A DNA stretch of 46,704 nucleotides from an uncultured Coprococcus sp. (GTDB lineage Bacteria; Bacillota; Clostridia; Lachnospirales; Lachnospiraceae). Positions 9,294-17,037 of the stretch are shown here, piece after piece. Position 1 is the stretch's first letter. Every line of letters begins with the position of its first letter. The notes beneath the pieces are model-generated. The model saw only the letters and a program-made list of their open reading frames with translations. It did no database searches and had not been told where the DNA came from. The translations under genes were made by a program, and so were the position numbers. The stretch covers positions 1 through 46,704 of the forward strand of contig CANRQE010000015.1 in assembly GCA_947632705.1 (NCBI GenBank), read 5' to 3'.

Positions 9294-10559
9294 CTATAAT
9301 CCAAGCTCACACGGACAACTGATTTTACCTGTAATTGCAGAAGCCGCTGCAACAGCAGGACTTGCAAGATAAACTTCAGAATCCACATGACCCATCCGTC
9401 CGACAAAGTTTCTGTTCGTTGTCGATACCGCACGCTCTCCTGCGGCCATAACACCCATGTGTCCGCCGAGGCATGGTCCGCAGGTCGGTGTAGAGACAAT
9501 GGCTCCGGCCCGGACAAAAATTGTCATCAAACCTTCTTCAATGGCCTGCAAATAGACCTCCTGCGTTCCCGGAATCACAATTACCCTGACGCCGTCTGCA
9601 ACCTTTCTGCCCTTCATAATCTCTGCTGCAATACGAATATCCGAAATACGTCCGTTTGTACAGGAACCGATTACCACCTGATCAATCTTTATTTCCCCCA
9701 CCTCATCAATAGGCTTCGTATTTTCAGGCAGATGCGGAAATGCTACAGTCGGCTTTAAGGTGGACAGATCAATCGTATATTCTTCATCATAAACTGCATC
9801 CGCATCGGCTTCATACTTTGTATATGTTTTTGTGGAATGGGCTTTCATATATTCCTCTGTTAATTCATCAACAGGAAAGATTCCGTTCTTCGCCCCGGCT
9901 TCAATTGCCATATTCGCAATGGTAAACCGGTCGTCCATAGTCAGGTTTTTGATGCCTTCTCCGACAAATTCCATAGATTTATAAAGAGCGCCATCCACAC
10001 CAATCATACCGATAATATGTAAGATTACATCTTTGCCGCTGACCCATTTGGCTTTCTCCCCCACAATGTTGAACCTGATTGCGGAAGGAACCTTAAACCA
10101 GGCTTTTCCGGTTACCATGCCCGCTGCCATATCCGTACTGCCTACCCCTGTAGAGAACGCTCCGAGGGCACCGTAAGTACAGGTATGGGAATCCGCTCCG
10201 ATACAGGTTTCCCCGGCTACGATCAATCCCTTTTCCGGAAGCAGGGCATGCTCTATACCCATAGCCCCGACATCAAAAAAGTTTACAATTTCATTCTCAG
10301 CCGAAAACTGTCTGACACACTTACAGTGTTCTGCGCTTTTAATATCCTTATTCGGTGTAAAATGATCCATAACCAGAGCAATCTTTGTTTTATCAAAGAC
10401 CTCCTTCTTATGGAATTTTTCCATCTCATGGATTGCCACAGGGGTTGTAACGTCATTTCCCAACACCAGATCAAGGTCTGCTTCAATTAACTGCCCGGCC
10501 TCTACAGAATCAAGTCCCGCATGATAAGCTAATATTTTCTGTGTCATCGTCATTCCCAT
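9294..10559 (-). CDS. leuC: 3-Isopropylmalate dehydratase, large subunit
   Basis: 421 residues, the shorter homoaconitase-like form of LeuC. It carries the [4Fe-4S] cluster: the first cysteine is in [11 protein letters not shown] and the other two in [13 protein letters not shown]. It works with LeuD. The first of three close ATG codons (10559) sits 9 nt behind an AGGAGG site and is preferred over those two and four codons later. It is the first gene of the operon; its leader is under 40 nt, too short for a T-box or other attenuator, so control is more likely by the divergent LysR-type regulator. Confidence 0.96.
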   Translation of the reverse strand: MGMTMTQKILAYHAGLDSVEAGQLIEADLDLVLGNDVTTPVAIHEMEKFHKKEVFDKTKIALVMDHFTPNKDIKSAEHCKCVRQFSAENEIVNFFDVGAMGIEHALLPEKGLIVAGETCIGADSHTCTYGALGAFSTGVGSTDMAAGMVTGKAWFKVPSAIRFNIVGEKAKWVSGKDVILHIIGMIGVDGALYKSMEFVGEGIKNLTMDDRFTIANMAIEAGAKNGIFPVDELTEEYMKAHSTKTYTKYEADADAVYDEEYTIDLSTLKPTVAFPHLPENTKPIDEVGEIKIDQVVIGSCTNGRISDIRIAAEIMKGRKVADGVRVIVIPGTQEVYLQAIEEGLMTIFVRAGAIVSTPTCGPCLGGHMGVMAAGERAVSTTNRNFVGRMGHVDSEVYLASPAVAAASAITGKISCPCELGL

Positions 10560-10589
10560 ATGTATATGCCTCCTAATATAAATGTTGCC

Positions 10590-10617
10590 TTGATTTTAAC
10601 ACACCAGGTGCTATAAT
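10590..10617 (+). promoter_or_regulatory. Promoter of the LysR-type regulator gene
   Basis: TTGATT (10590-10595), a 16-bp spacer and TATAAT (10612-10617). A start near 10624 gives a 120-nt leader to the ATG at 10744, with the T-N11-A dyad just inside the transcript, which fits autorepression. Confidence 0.6.
10593..10598 (-). promoter_or_regulatory. Likely -10 box of the leuC operon promoter
   Basis: TAAAAT on the minus strand, about 34 nt ahead of the leuC ATG and overlapping the regulator's own -35. Seventeen bases upstream there is only TTTCAT, a poor -35, which fits a promoter that depends on an activator. The inferred start is near 10586. Confidence 0.5.
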
Positions 10618-10642
10618 GAAAATACATAATAGTAATATTTTT

Positions 10643-10659
10643 TATAACTATAGGTTATA
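10643..10659. promoter_or_regulatory. LysR-type operator, TATAAC-N5-GTTATA
   Basis: A 17-bp dyad with perfect 6-bp arms around a 5-nt centre, containing the T-N11-A pattern typical of LysR-family recognition sites. Its centre (10651) is about 65 bp upstream of the inferred leuC start, the usual distance for the recognition site of a LysR activator, and about 27 bp inside the regulator's own transcript. Confidence 0.65.
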
Positions 10660-10743
10660 GTGTTTGTGATACACATAATTGATGGATACCATATATCCGT
10701 AAATTATCAATCCATATCATGTAAAAATATCAGGAGAAACAGA

Positions 10744-11784
10744 ATGGAACATCTGAATCTATACTCTATTTTTCATACCGTAGCAAAAACAGGCAATATC
10801 AGCAAAGCTGCAGCCCAGTTATTTATCAGCCAGCCGGCCGTCAGTAAAGCCATACGCAAGCTGGAAGAGGAAATGGGAACAACGTTATTTGACAGGAGCT
10901 CCAGAGGAGTGATTCTGACTGATGAGGGCCGGATTCTCTTTGACTATGTTGAACGCGCCTTTGAAAATCTGTCAAAAGGGGAAGAGCATATACGCAAATA
11001 TACGGCGCTTGGTCTCGGACATATAAGAATCGGGGTCAGTACATCTTTGTGCAAGCATATCCTGTTAGATTATCTCAAGAATTTTATAAAAGAATATCCC
11101 CATATCAAGGTCAGCATCGACTGTCATTCTACCATCAATACATTAAAGCTGCTGAAAAATGATGAGATTGATATCGGTCTGATCTGTGATACTACGCTTC
11201 CGAAGGATACCATTTATAAACCTGTAATGGAAATCCATGATATTTTTGTTGCCAGCGCTGACTATATGGATCATTTTCATATGCGGGAAAAGGATTCCGA
11301 AGAGCTGCCTGAGGAATCACTGTCATCCGGTATTCTGGCCGGTAATTTTGCATCCCTGATCAGAACTTTTCCAAAGAGTTCTAATCTGCAGGAACTCAGG
11401 AACCTGCAGCAGTCTCCTGTAAGGAATCCGGATACCGGCGATACATCAAGGACGAAAGAACTTTTAGAAAAATCCACGCTGATGGTTCTTGAAGAATCCA
11501 ATGTAACCAGGGACCACGTTGACAAATATCTGGCAGACCAGAATATTCACTGTGAACAGATCCTGGAAGTCAATAACATGGATCTGCTCATTGATTTTGC
11601 CTCTATCGGTATGGGGATTGCCAGTGTTGTCCGGGAGTTTGCACAGGAGCAATTAGAATCCGGACAGATCATAGAACTTCCGCTTTCCGTTCCGATTGAA
11701 AAAAGGACAGTCGGATTTGCATATTCCCAAAAAAGCACAAAATCCACTGCCCTTCAAAAATTTATAGACTATTGCAAAATATAA
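10744..11784 (+). CDS. LysR-family regulator divergent from the leu operon
   Basis: 346 residues, longer than the usual ~300. The N-terminal winged helix-turn-helix spans about residues 3-62, with the recognition helix in SQPAVSKAIRKLEEE and the wing SSRGVILTDEG. The C-terminal effector domain begins near residue 92 (LGHIRIGVSTS). The frame opens 28 codons earlier, but the ATG at 10744 has an AGGAG site 8 nt ahead and gives the family N-terminus MEHLNLYSIFHTVAKTGN. Residues ~179-236 form an extra polar segment between the first effector half (IFVASADYMDHF) and TKELLEKSTLMVLEESN. It probably activates the divergent leuC operon; the effector is unknown. Its 3' end faces a YfhO gene with only 8 nt between them and no hairpin. 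Confidence 0.9.
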   Translation: MEHLNLYSIFHTVAKTGNISKAAAQLFISQPAVSKAIRKLEEEMGTTLFDRSSRGVILTDEGRILFDYVERAFENLSKGEEHIRKYTALGLGHIRIGVSTSLCKHILLDYLKNFIKEYPHIKVSIDCHSTINTLKLLKNDEIDIGLICDTTLPKDTIYKPVMEIHDIFVASADYMDHFHMREKDSEELPEESLSSGILAGNFASLIRTFPKSSNLQELRNLQQSPVRNPDTGDTSRTKELLEKSTLMVLEESNVTRDHVDKYLADQNIHCEQILEVNNMDLLIDFASIGMGIASVVREFAQEQLESGQIIELPLSVPIEKRTVGFAYSQKSTKSTALQKFIDYCKI

Positions 11785-11792
11785 TCCTTCGT

Positions 11793-14402
11793 TTACGTTT
11801 CCAGGTTCTTCTTCCGTTTTCCTGCATAGACTGCATTTATAATTACCAGGAGAAAACCAAATATAGAAAGTCCGATACCGGTCTTAAGCCCATAAGTAAA
11901 ATACCGGAATTCGACCGTATGCTTTCCGGCCGGCACCCGGACACCGGTCATGGCATCCCCGATTTTTACGATTTCCGTCTTTTTCCCGTCTACATAGGCT
12001 GTAAACCCTTTATAATATGGTATAGAAGTATAGAGGATGCCGTCTTTTGCAGCATCTACTGTTCCTGACACAGAGGTATCTTCAAACGTATCAATATTAT
12101 ATACGGATTCCCGCATCTTTGCCAGAGCCTCCTGCATGACATCATCATGATATTGGTAGAAACAGACATATATATCGGCTTCTCCCTGTATGGACGATAC
12201 ATCTGATAAAAGAATTTGCAATATCTGTCCACGCTCCACATTTCCAATATGAATCGTGCTGGCATCATCCTGAATCGCTCTCTCGTCATTATAAATCAAT
12301 TCTCCGTCAAGATATACATTACAGCTCTGCCTATTGGTGCTTTTAGAATAAAAGTATAAATCCATATTCTCAGGTATCTCCATACTCAGCAAAATAGAAG
12401 CATATCTATCAGCTTCTTCATCTTGATTAATATAATGATAGACTCCATTCTCATATGAAAGCACCTCACATGCAGCATATTCAACTGCAGCATCTTCAAA
12501 GTTTACTTCAGTAAACAGATTTCCACAATTTAACACACCGTTTGAAAAATTATTTTGTGATTCAAATATATTTTTGTCATCCAAATTCCAGAATAAAACA
12601 TTCTCCGGCAAAACATAACCAAGCCCTACAAGATTATCTGCTTCATATACACCAAATCCGTCTTCCTGTCTGGAAAGACTATAACCCCCAAACCGTCCCG
12701 GAAGATCAGTCAGAACATATCTCACATTAAACAATACTGATGTGAGCGGTGTTGTTCCCTGATATGTATAAATAACTTCCGCATTTCCATCAGAAAGTCC
12801 TACCTTCCCAAATAATTTTAACAAATCTGAATGAATGGCTGATGCAAAAATATCTGTCTGGGAATAAGCAAAGAATTTCTGACCGGATATCAGAAAAGCA
12901 GTCTTACGTTCTCCTGATTCAACAGTAATATCGTCATATTCTGCCATCCATGCACCGGTTCCTTTCATCGCATCCGTACGGTCTGAAACACTGTCTGCAT
13001 TTGAAAAAAACAGGTTTGTCAAAATTTCCACAAACCCAATCATGCATAATTGAATGATAAATATATTTCTGCTATAATTGTGTCTTACAAATAATGCTAA
13101 ACCAATCAATACACATAAAATCAGACAAAACGTCCCCAGATAGCATACAGCAGAATCCTGCAGATTACTGTTAAACAAAGCAAACCCATAAAAAACAGCC
13201 ATAATCAAACCGACCATTCCAACATGCCGAAACCGTATTTCATCCAAATGATACAAACTTTCAAATGCAGTCAATAACAAAAGAAAAATCAACATAAACG
13301 CATATCGGTTTGTATACATATGTGGAATTGCACAGCCATGCATGAGCCAGTATAAACCAATCCAGTTCATAGCCATAACTAGAAAAATAATCTCTGAAAA
13401 TCTTTTAATTTTATTTGTCCGGCTGATATTTTTATTGAAAAAATAAACTACAGACAAAACAATCACAAAAATACCGCAGTAATTATTCTGGGTAAAAAGG
13501 TCTTCCCCTACTATTTTTAAATCATGCGCCCAAAAGAAACCATTGATAAAATTACCCAAATCGTCATGACGACCAATTCCAAAATCAGATATTGAATACC
13601 AATTTGAATTATTTCTCCCCAGAACTGCCAAAAAGGACGGGATTAATACAAATGCTGCGCATAGAGCGGTAATCACAGAAGAAGATACAAATCTGAAAAA
13701 GGCCTTTTTCCAATGTTTAAAATTCTCTTTACTTTGTTCAATAAAACAAATAACTGCCCAGATACATAAAAACCATGCAAAATAAAAATTTGATATAAAG
13801 CCAAGAAACAACGTAACCATATACAATCTGCTATCCTGTTTCTGCACAAGATATTCTGTTCCCAGCATGATAAGCGGAACGACCATTAAGCCCAACATCC
13901 ACATCAGATTATATTTATACGCCAGAATATAATCACATAAAGCATATGCTGAAGAAAAAAGCATACAGACATAAATATTCCATTTCTCTGTCTTTATTCT
14001 GTTCATTTGCGTATGCATAAGAAAATACATAAACGCAACTGCACATCCACCCGTCTGCAGTAAAATCGAGCAAATCATCCCAAGTTCAATATGGGTTCTG
14101 CCAAATAACAATACAATCCAGTTACATGGATTAGACATATAATACCAAAAGTTTGATAAAAAATCGAAGCCCATTCCGGTATCCCATGAAAATAAAAATG
14201 ATTTTTTCTCAGCAATTCTATCATAGAGCAGTTGAAAAAATTGAATATATTGATTTCGGGAATCTCCAATTAAAGTTGAACAATCCTCTCCAAATGGATA
14301 GCATTGCTTGATCGCCATACTTATCAACAAGGTAAGCACAGGTATCGCAAAAGAAATCATATAAAAAAATTTGTTTTTATGTTTTCTGTAAAATTGCTCC
14401 AT
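11793..14402 (-). CDS. YfhO-family membrane protein, copy 1 of 3
   Basis: 869 residues. A hydrophobic first helix (MISFAIPVLTLLISMAI) is followed by an extracytoplasmic loop with YPFGEDCSTLIGD, then many membrane segments to about residue 460, a long soluble part, and a last helix (TGIGLSIFGFLLVIINAVY) before a basic tail. YfhO proteins (PF09586) are thought to be GT-C-type transferases; in Bacillus subtilis YfhO takes part in sugar decoration of lipoteichoic acid together with CsbB (family knowledge). The Gly-Asp of LIGDSRNQY, the likely catalytic loop, is kept in all three copies. The C-terminal stretch GILYTSIPYYKGFTAYVDGKK is nearly the same in all three. Start has AAGGAG. It is 12 nt behind copy 2. 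Donor and polymer are unknown. Confidence 0.88.
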   Translation of the reverse strand: MEQFYRKHKNKFFYMISFAIPVLTLLISMAIKQCYPFGEDCSTLIGDSRNQYIQFFQLLYDRIAEKKSFLFSWDTGMGFDFLSNFWYYMSNPCNWIVLLFGRTHIELGMICSILLQTGGCAVAFMYFLMHTQMNRIKTEKWNIYVCMLFSSAYALCDYILAYKYNLMWMLGLMVVPLIMLGTEYLVQKQDSRLYMVTLFLGFISNFYFAWFLCIWAVICFIEQSKENFKHWKKAFFRFVSSSVITALCAAFVLIPSFLAVLGRNNSNWYSISDFGIGRHDDLGNFINGFFWAHDLKIVGEDLFTQNNYCGIFVIVLSVVYFFNKNISRTNKIKRFSEIIFLVMAMNWIGLYWLMHGCAIPHMYTNRYAFMLIFLLLLTAFESLYHLDEIRFRHVGMVGLIMAVFYGFALFNSNLQDSAVCYLGTFCLILCVLIGLALFVRHNYSRNIFIIQLCMIGFVEILTNLFFSNADSVSDRTDAMKGTGAWMAEYDDITVESGERKTAFLISGQKFFAYSQTDIFASAIHSDLLKLFGKVGLSDGNAEVIYTYQGTTPLTSVLFNVRYVLTDLPGRFGGYSLSRQEDGFGVYEADNLVGLGYVLPENVLFWNLDDKNIFESQNNFSNGVLNCGNLFTEVNFEDAAVEYAACEVLSYENGVYHYINQDEEADRYASILLSMEIPENMDLYFYSKSTNRQSCNVYLDGELIYNDERAIQDDASTIHIGNVERGQILQILLSDVSSIQGEADIYVCFYQYHDDVMQEALAKMRESVYNIDTFEDTSVSGTVDAAKDGILYTSIPYYKGFTAYVDGKKTEIVKIGDAMTGVRVPAGKHTVEFRYFTYGLKTGIGLSIFGFLLVIINAVYAGKRKKNLET

Positions 14403-14414
14403 ATCCCTTTCTCC

Positions 14415-17033
14415 TTATCTTTTAAATCTGCCATTGCTTTTTCTGATATAAAACACATATCCTGATACCCAGATCAACCCTATGAAAGATAAAATAGCAC
14501 CTGTCTTGAAACCATATGTAAGATATCTAAACTCAACCTCATGATGTCCCGGCTCCATATAAATTCCTACCATTGCATCCCCGATTTTTATGATTTCCGT
14601 TTTTTTACCATCCACATATGCAGTAAATCCCTTATAATATGGTATAGACATATGAAGAATTCCTTTTTCAGCAACATTGACAGTTCCCGATATCCGGGTA
14701 TCTTCAAACGTTTCAATCACATATATCGATTTTTTCATTTCCTCTATACAATCCTGCATCACATCATCATGATATTCATAAAAATCAATATAAACAGTCC
14801 CTGTCTCTAAAATTTCAGATGTATTATAAACACTAAAAAGAACTCTCTGACCCTTTTTCAAATCCCCCAGATTTACCATTGTCCCGGGGCTGCTATATAC
14901 TCCGGTTTGATTCAGCATTTCTTCATCATCAATGGAAAAACGTACAACTGTACCATTATCATCGTGTGCATATGCATAAAGATGCATATCGTATGGGACA
15001 TCAAAGACCATACCCGTTCCTGCCAGAGAATCCGGATCAAAATTAGTATTATAATATGTAATGGAAGTATCCGTATGACTCATGAGAATACAATTTATGA
15101 CTGGATATTCCAATACCTCCAGTTCTACCTTTGAGAAAATATTTCCCTTCCCCAATATTTCATTTGTAAATTCATTCTGCACCTCAAACGGATTTTGATC
15201 CATATCCCAGTCTGCAACCGATTCCGGTAGTACAAAACCAAAACCAACCAGATTGTCTGTACTAAAAATACCATAGGCTTCTGTACTCTGTTCAGTATTC
15301 AGATACATTTCCTCTGCTAATCGATAACCGCCATAATATGCCGGCTGATTCGTCAAAATATTCTTCACATTAAACAAGATATCTGTAAGAGGCGTCGTTC
15401 CTCTGAAAACATAACTTCCCCCATTCATTTGAATCGTTAATCCCAGCTTTTTAAAACAGGAAACCATATCAGAATTAATTGCAGACGAAAAAATATTTGT
15501 ATCAGAATATGTAAAACAATTCCGGTCAAACATCCATGCAGTATTTCTTTCTCCCGCTGCTTTATCCATATGTTCATAATCATCTTTCCACTGTTCTGCA
15601 TAGATTTCTCTTTCCCGGAATATATCATAGTTTTTTACATTTACAAAAAAGAAATTAGAAATTAATTCCGCAAATCCCAGAATAATAATGTTCAAATAGA
15701 GACTTTCCAGCTTAATACTATTCCTTTTATACAAAATCAGGCAGATAAAAAGATAACATATGATCATAATGCTGCCCATATAGCAATAAAATTCCCGTAG
15801 ATCATTCCCTACTATAAAGCAAAGACATATGATTGCTAATAAGCCGGCAAAAGCTCCTGCCATATAACGATACCGAATTTCTCGTAAAATCTGTATTCCT
15901 TCAAAACCGGTAATAATAAGCAATAAAATCAATATAATGGCAAATCTCTCAGAAAACATATGCGGAAAGGAAAATCCATGTAATAAAAATATGGTCGCCG
16001 CCCAATTTAAGCTGACAGATAAAATAACAATTTCTGTTGCCCTTTTTATCTTCTGCAGAATTCCAATATCCGGACGAAAGAAATAGAACCAGACAAACAC
16101 CAATACAAATATTCCAAAATAATTATTATTTGTAAACATAGTACTTCCAGAGCTGTCAATACTTCCCGCCCAAAACATTCCCTGAAAAAAATTACCAATA
16201 TTTCCTACCGAGCCAAAATCCACAGACATTGTGTATGGGTCTTTTCTATTCAGAACAAATAAATAACATGGTACCAATACAACTGCAGCACATAATGCAG
16301 CAGTAATAGAAGATATGGCATAGCGGATGCCCCGATTGATTCCATTTTTTATGGTCCCCTTTTTCTGATCAACGAACCAAAGAACAGACATCAGGCAAAC
16401 AAACCATGCAAAATAAAAATTAGTCAATAAACACAATGTCAATGTTCCAAAATAAAGATATATATTTCCTGATTCCACCAGTTGTTCCACGCCCAGCAGA
16501 ACAAGCGGCATTAGCATTAGACTGATCAGCCACATCAGATTATACTGATAAGCTAATATATAGTTGCACATCGCATATGCCGTTGCAAATACCATACAGA
16601 CAATTGTCCGAATTTTCCCTTTTTCTAATTGATTCTTATTTGTATGAAGCAGATAATAAAACGCCGTTACTCCGCAGCCGCCCAATTGTATCAGCATTCC
16701 AAAAATCATTCCAAGTTCCATATGGTTTTTACCGAACAATAATGCAAGCCATGAAAAAGGGCTGCCCAAATAATAGCATAAATTGATATAAAAATCATAT
16801 CCCATTCCACTGTTCCAGCTAAACAACAAAGATTTACCTGATGACAATCTGTCATGCAATTCTTTAAAAAAAGAGAGATACTGTGTATTGGCATCTCCCA
16901 GCAAAATTGTATAATTGCCAAAAGGATAACAATCTCTTATCACCATATGAATGATCATACATATAACCGGTATGAAAAAAACAACAAAATAGAATGGCAC
17001 TATTCTGTTTTCTTTTTTTGAACATTGCATCAT
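14415..17033 (-). CDS. YfhO-family membrane protein, copy 2 of 3
   Basis: 872 residues from the ATG at 17033. An in-frame ATG at 17054 would overlap copy 3 by 17 nt and has no ribosome site, while the later ATG follows a GGGGA inside the end of copy 3 and gives the same length as its paralogues. The plan matches copies 1 and 3: a first helix, the loop YPFGNYTILLGDANTQY with the conserved Gly-Asp, a block of about a dozen membrane segments, a soluble C-terminal part and a final helix before a basic tail. It is the most divergent of the three, for example GILHMSIPYYKGFTAYVDGKK with MEPGHHEVEFRYLTYG. Presumed envelope-sugar transferase of GT-C type; substrate unknown. Confidence 0.87.
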   Translation of the reverse strand: MMQCSKKENRIVPFYFVVFFIPVICMIIHMVIRDCYPFGNYTILLGDANTQYLSFFKELHDRLSSGKSLLFSWNSGMGYDFYINLCYYLGSPFSWLALLFGKNHMELGMIFGMLIQLGGCGVTAFYYLLHTNKNQLEKGKIRTIVCMVFATAYAMCNYILAYQYNLMWLISLMLMPLVLLGVEQLVESGNIYLYFGTLTLCLLTNFYFAWFVCLMSVLWFVDQKKGTIKNGINRGIRYAISSITAALCAAVVLVPCYLFVLNRKDPYTMSVDFGSVGNIGNFFQGMFWAGSIDSSGSTMFTNNNYFGIFVLVFVWFYFFRPDIGILQKIKRATEIVILSVSLNWAATIFLLHGFSFPHMFSERFAIILILLLIITGFEGIQILREIRYRYMAGAFAGLLAIICLCFIVGNDLREFYCYMGSIMIICYLFICLILYKRNSIKLESLYLNIIILGFAELISNFFFVNVKNYDIFREREIYAEQWKDDYEHMDKAAGERNTAWMFDRNCFTYSDTNIFSSAINSDMVSCFKKLGLTIQMNGGSYVFRGTTPLTDILFNVKNILTNQPAYYGGYRLAEEMYLNTEQSTEAYGIFSTDNLVGFGFVLPESVADWDMDQNPFEVQNEFTNEILGKGNIFSKVELEVLEYPVINCILMSHTDTSITYYNTNFDPDSLAGTGMVFDVPYDMHLYAYAHDDNGTVVRFSIDDEEMLNQTGVYSSPGTMVNLGDLKKGQRVLFSVYNTSEILETGTVYIDFYEYHDDVMQDCIEEMKKSIYVIETFEDTRISGTVNVAEKGILHMSIPYYKGFTAYVDGKKTEIIKIGDAMVGIYMEPGHHEVEFRYLTYGFKTGAILSFIGLIWVSGYVFYIRKSNGRFKR

Positions 17034-17037
17034 ACAA

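Noticed and set aside
10560..10743. T-box or peptide attenuator upstream of leuC
   Set aside because: The inferred leuC leader is under 40 nt, no T-box core is visible, and there is no leader peptide with leucine codons.
11784..11793. Missing genes or hidden terminator between the LysR gene and the YfhO block
   Set aside because: Only 8 nt separate two clear stop codons and no hairpin is present; the genes simply converge.
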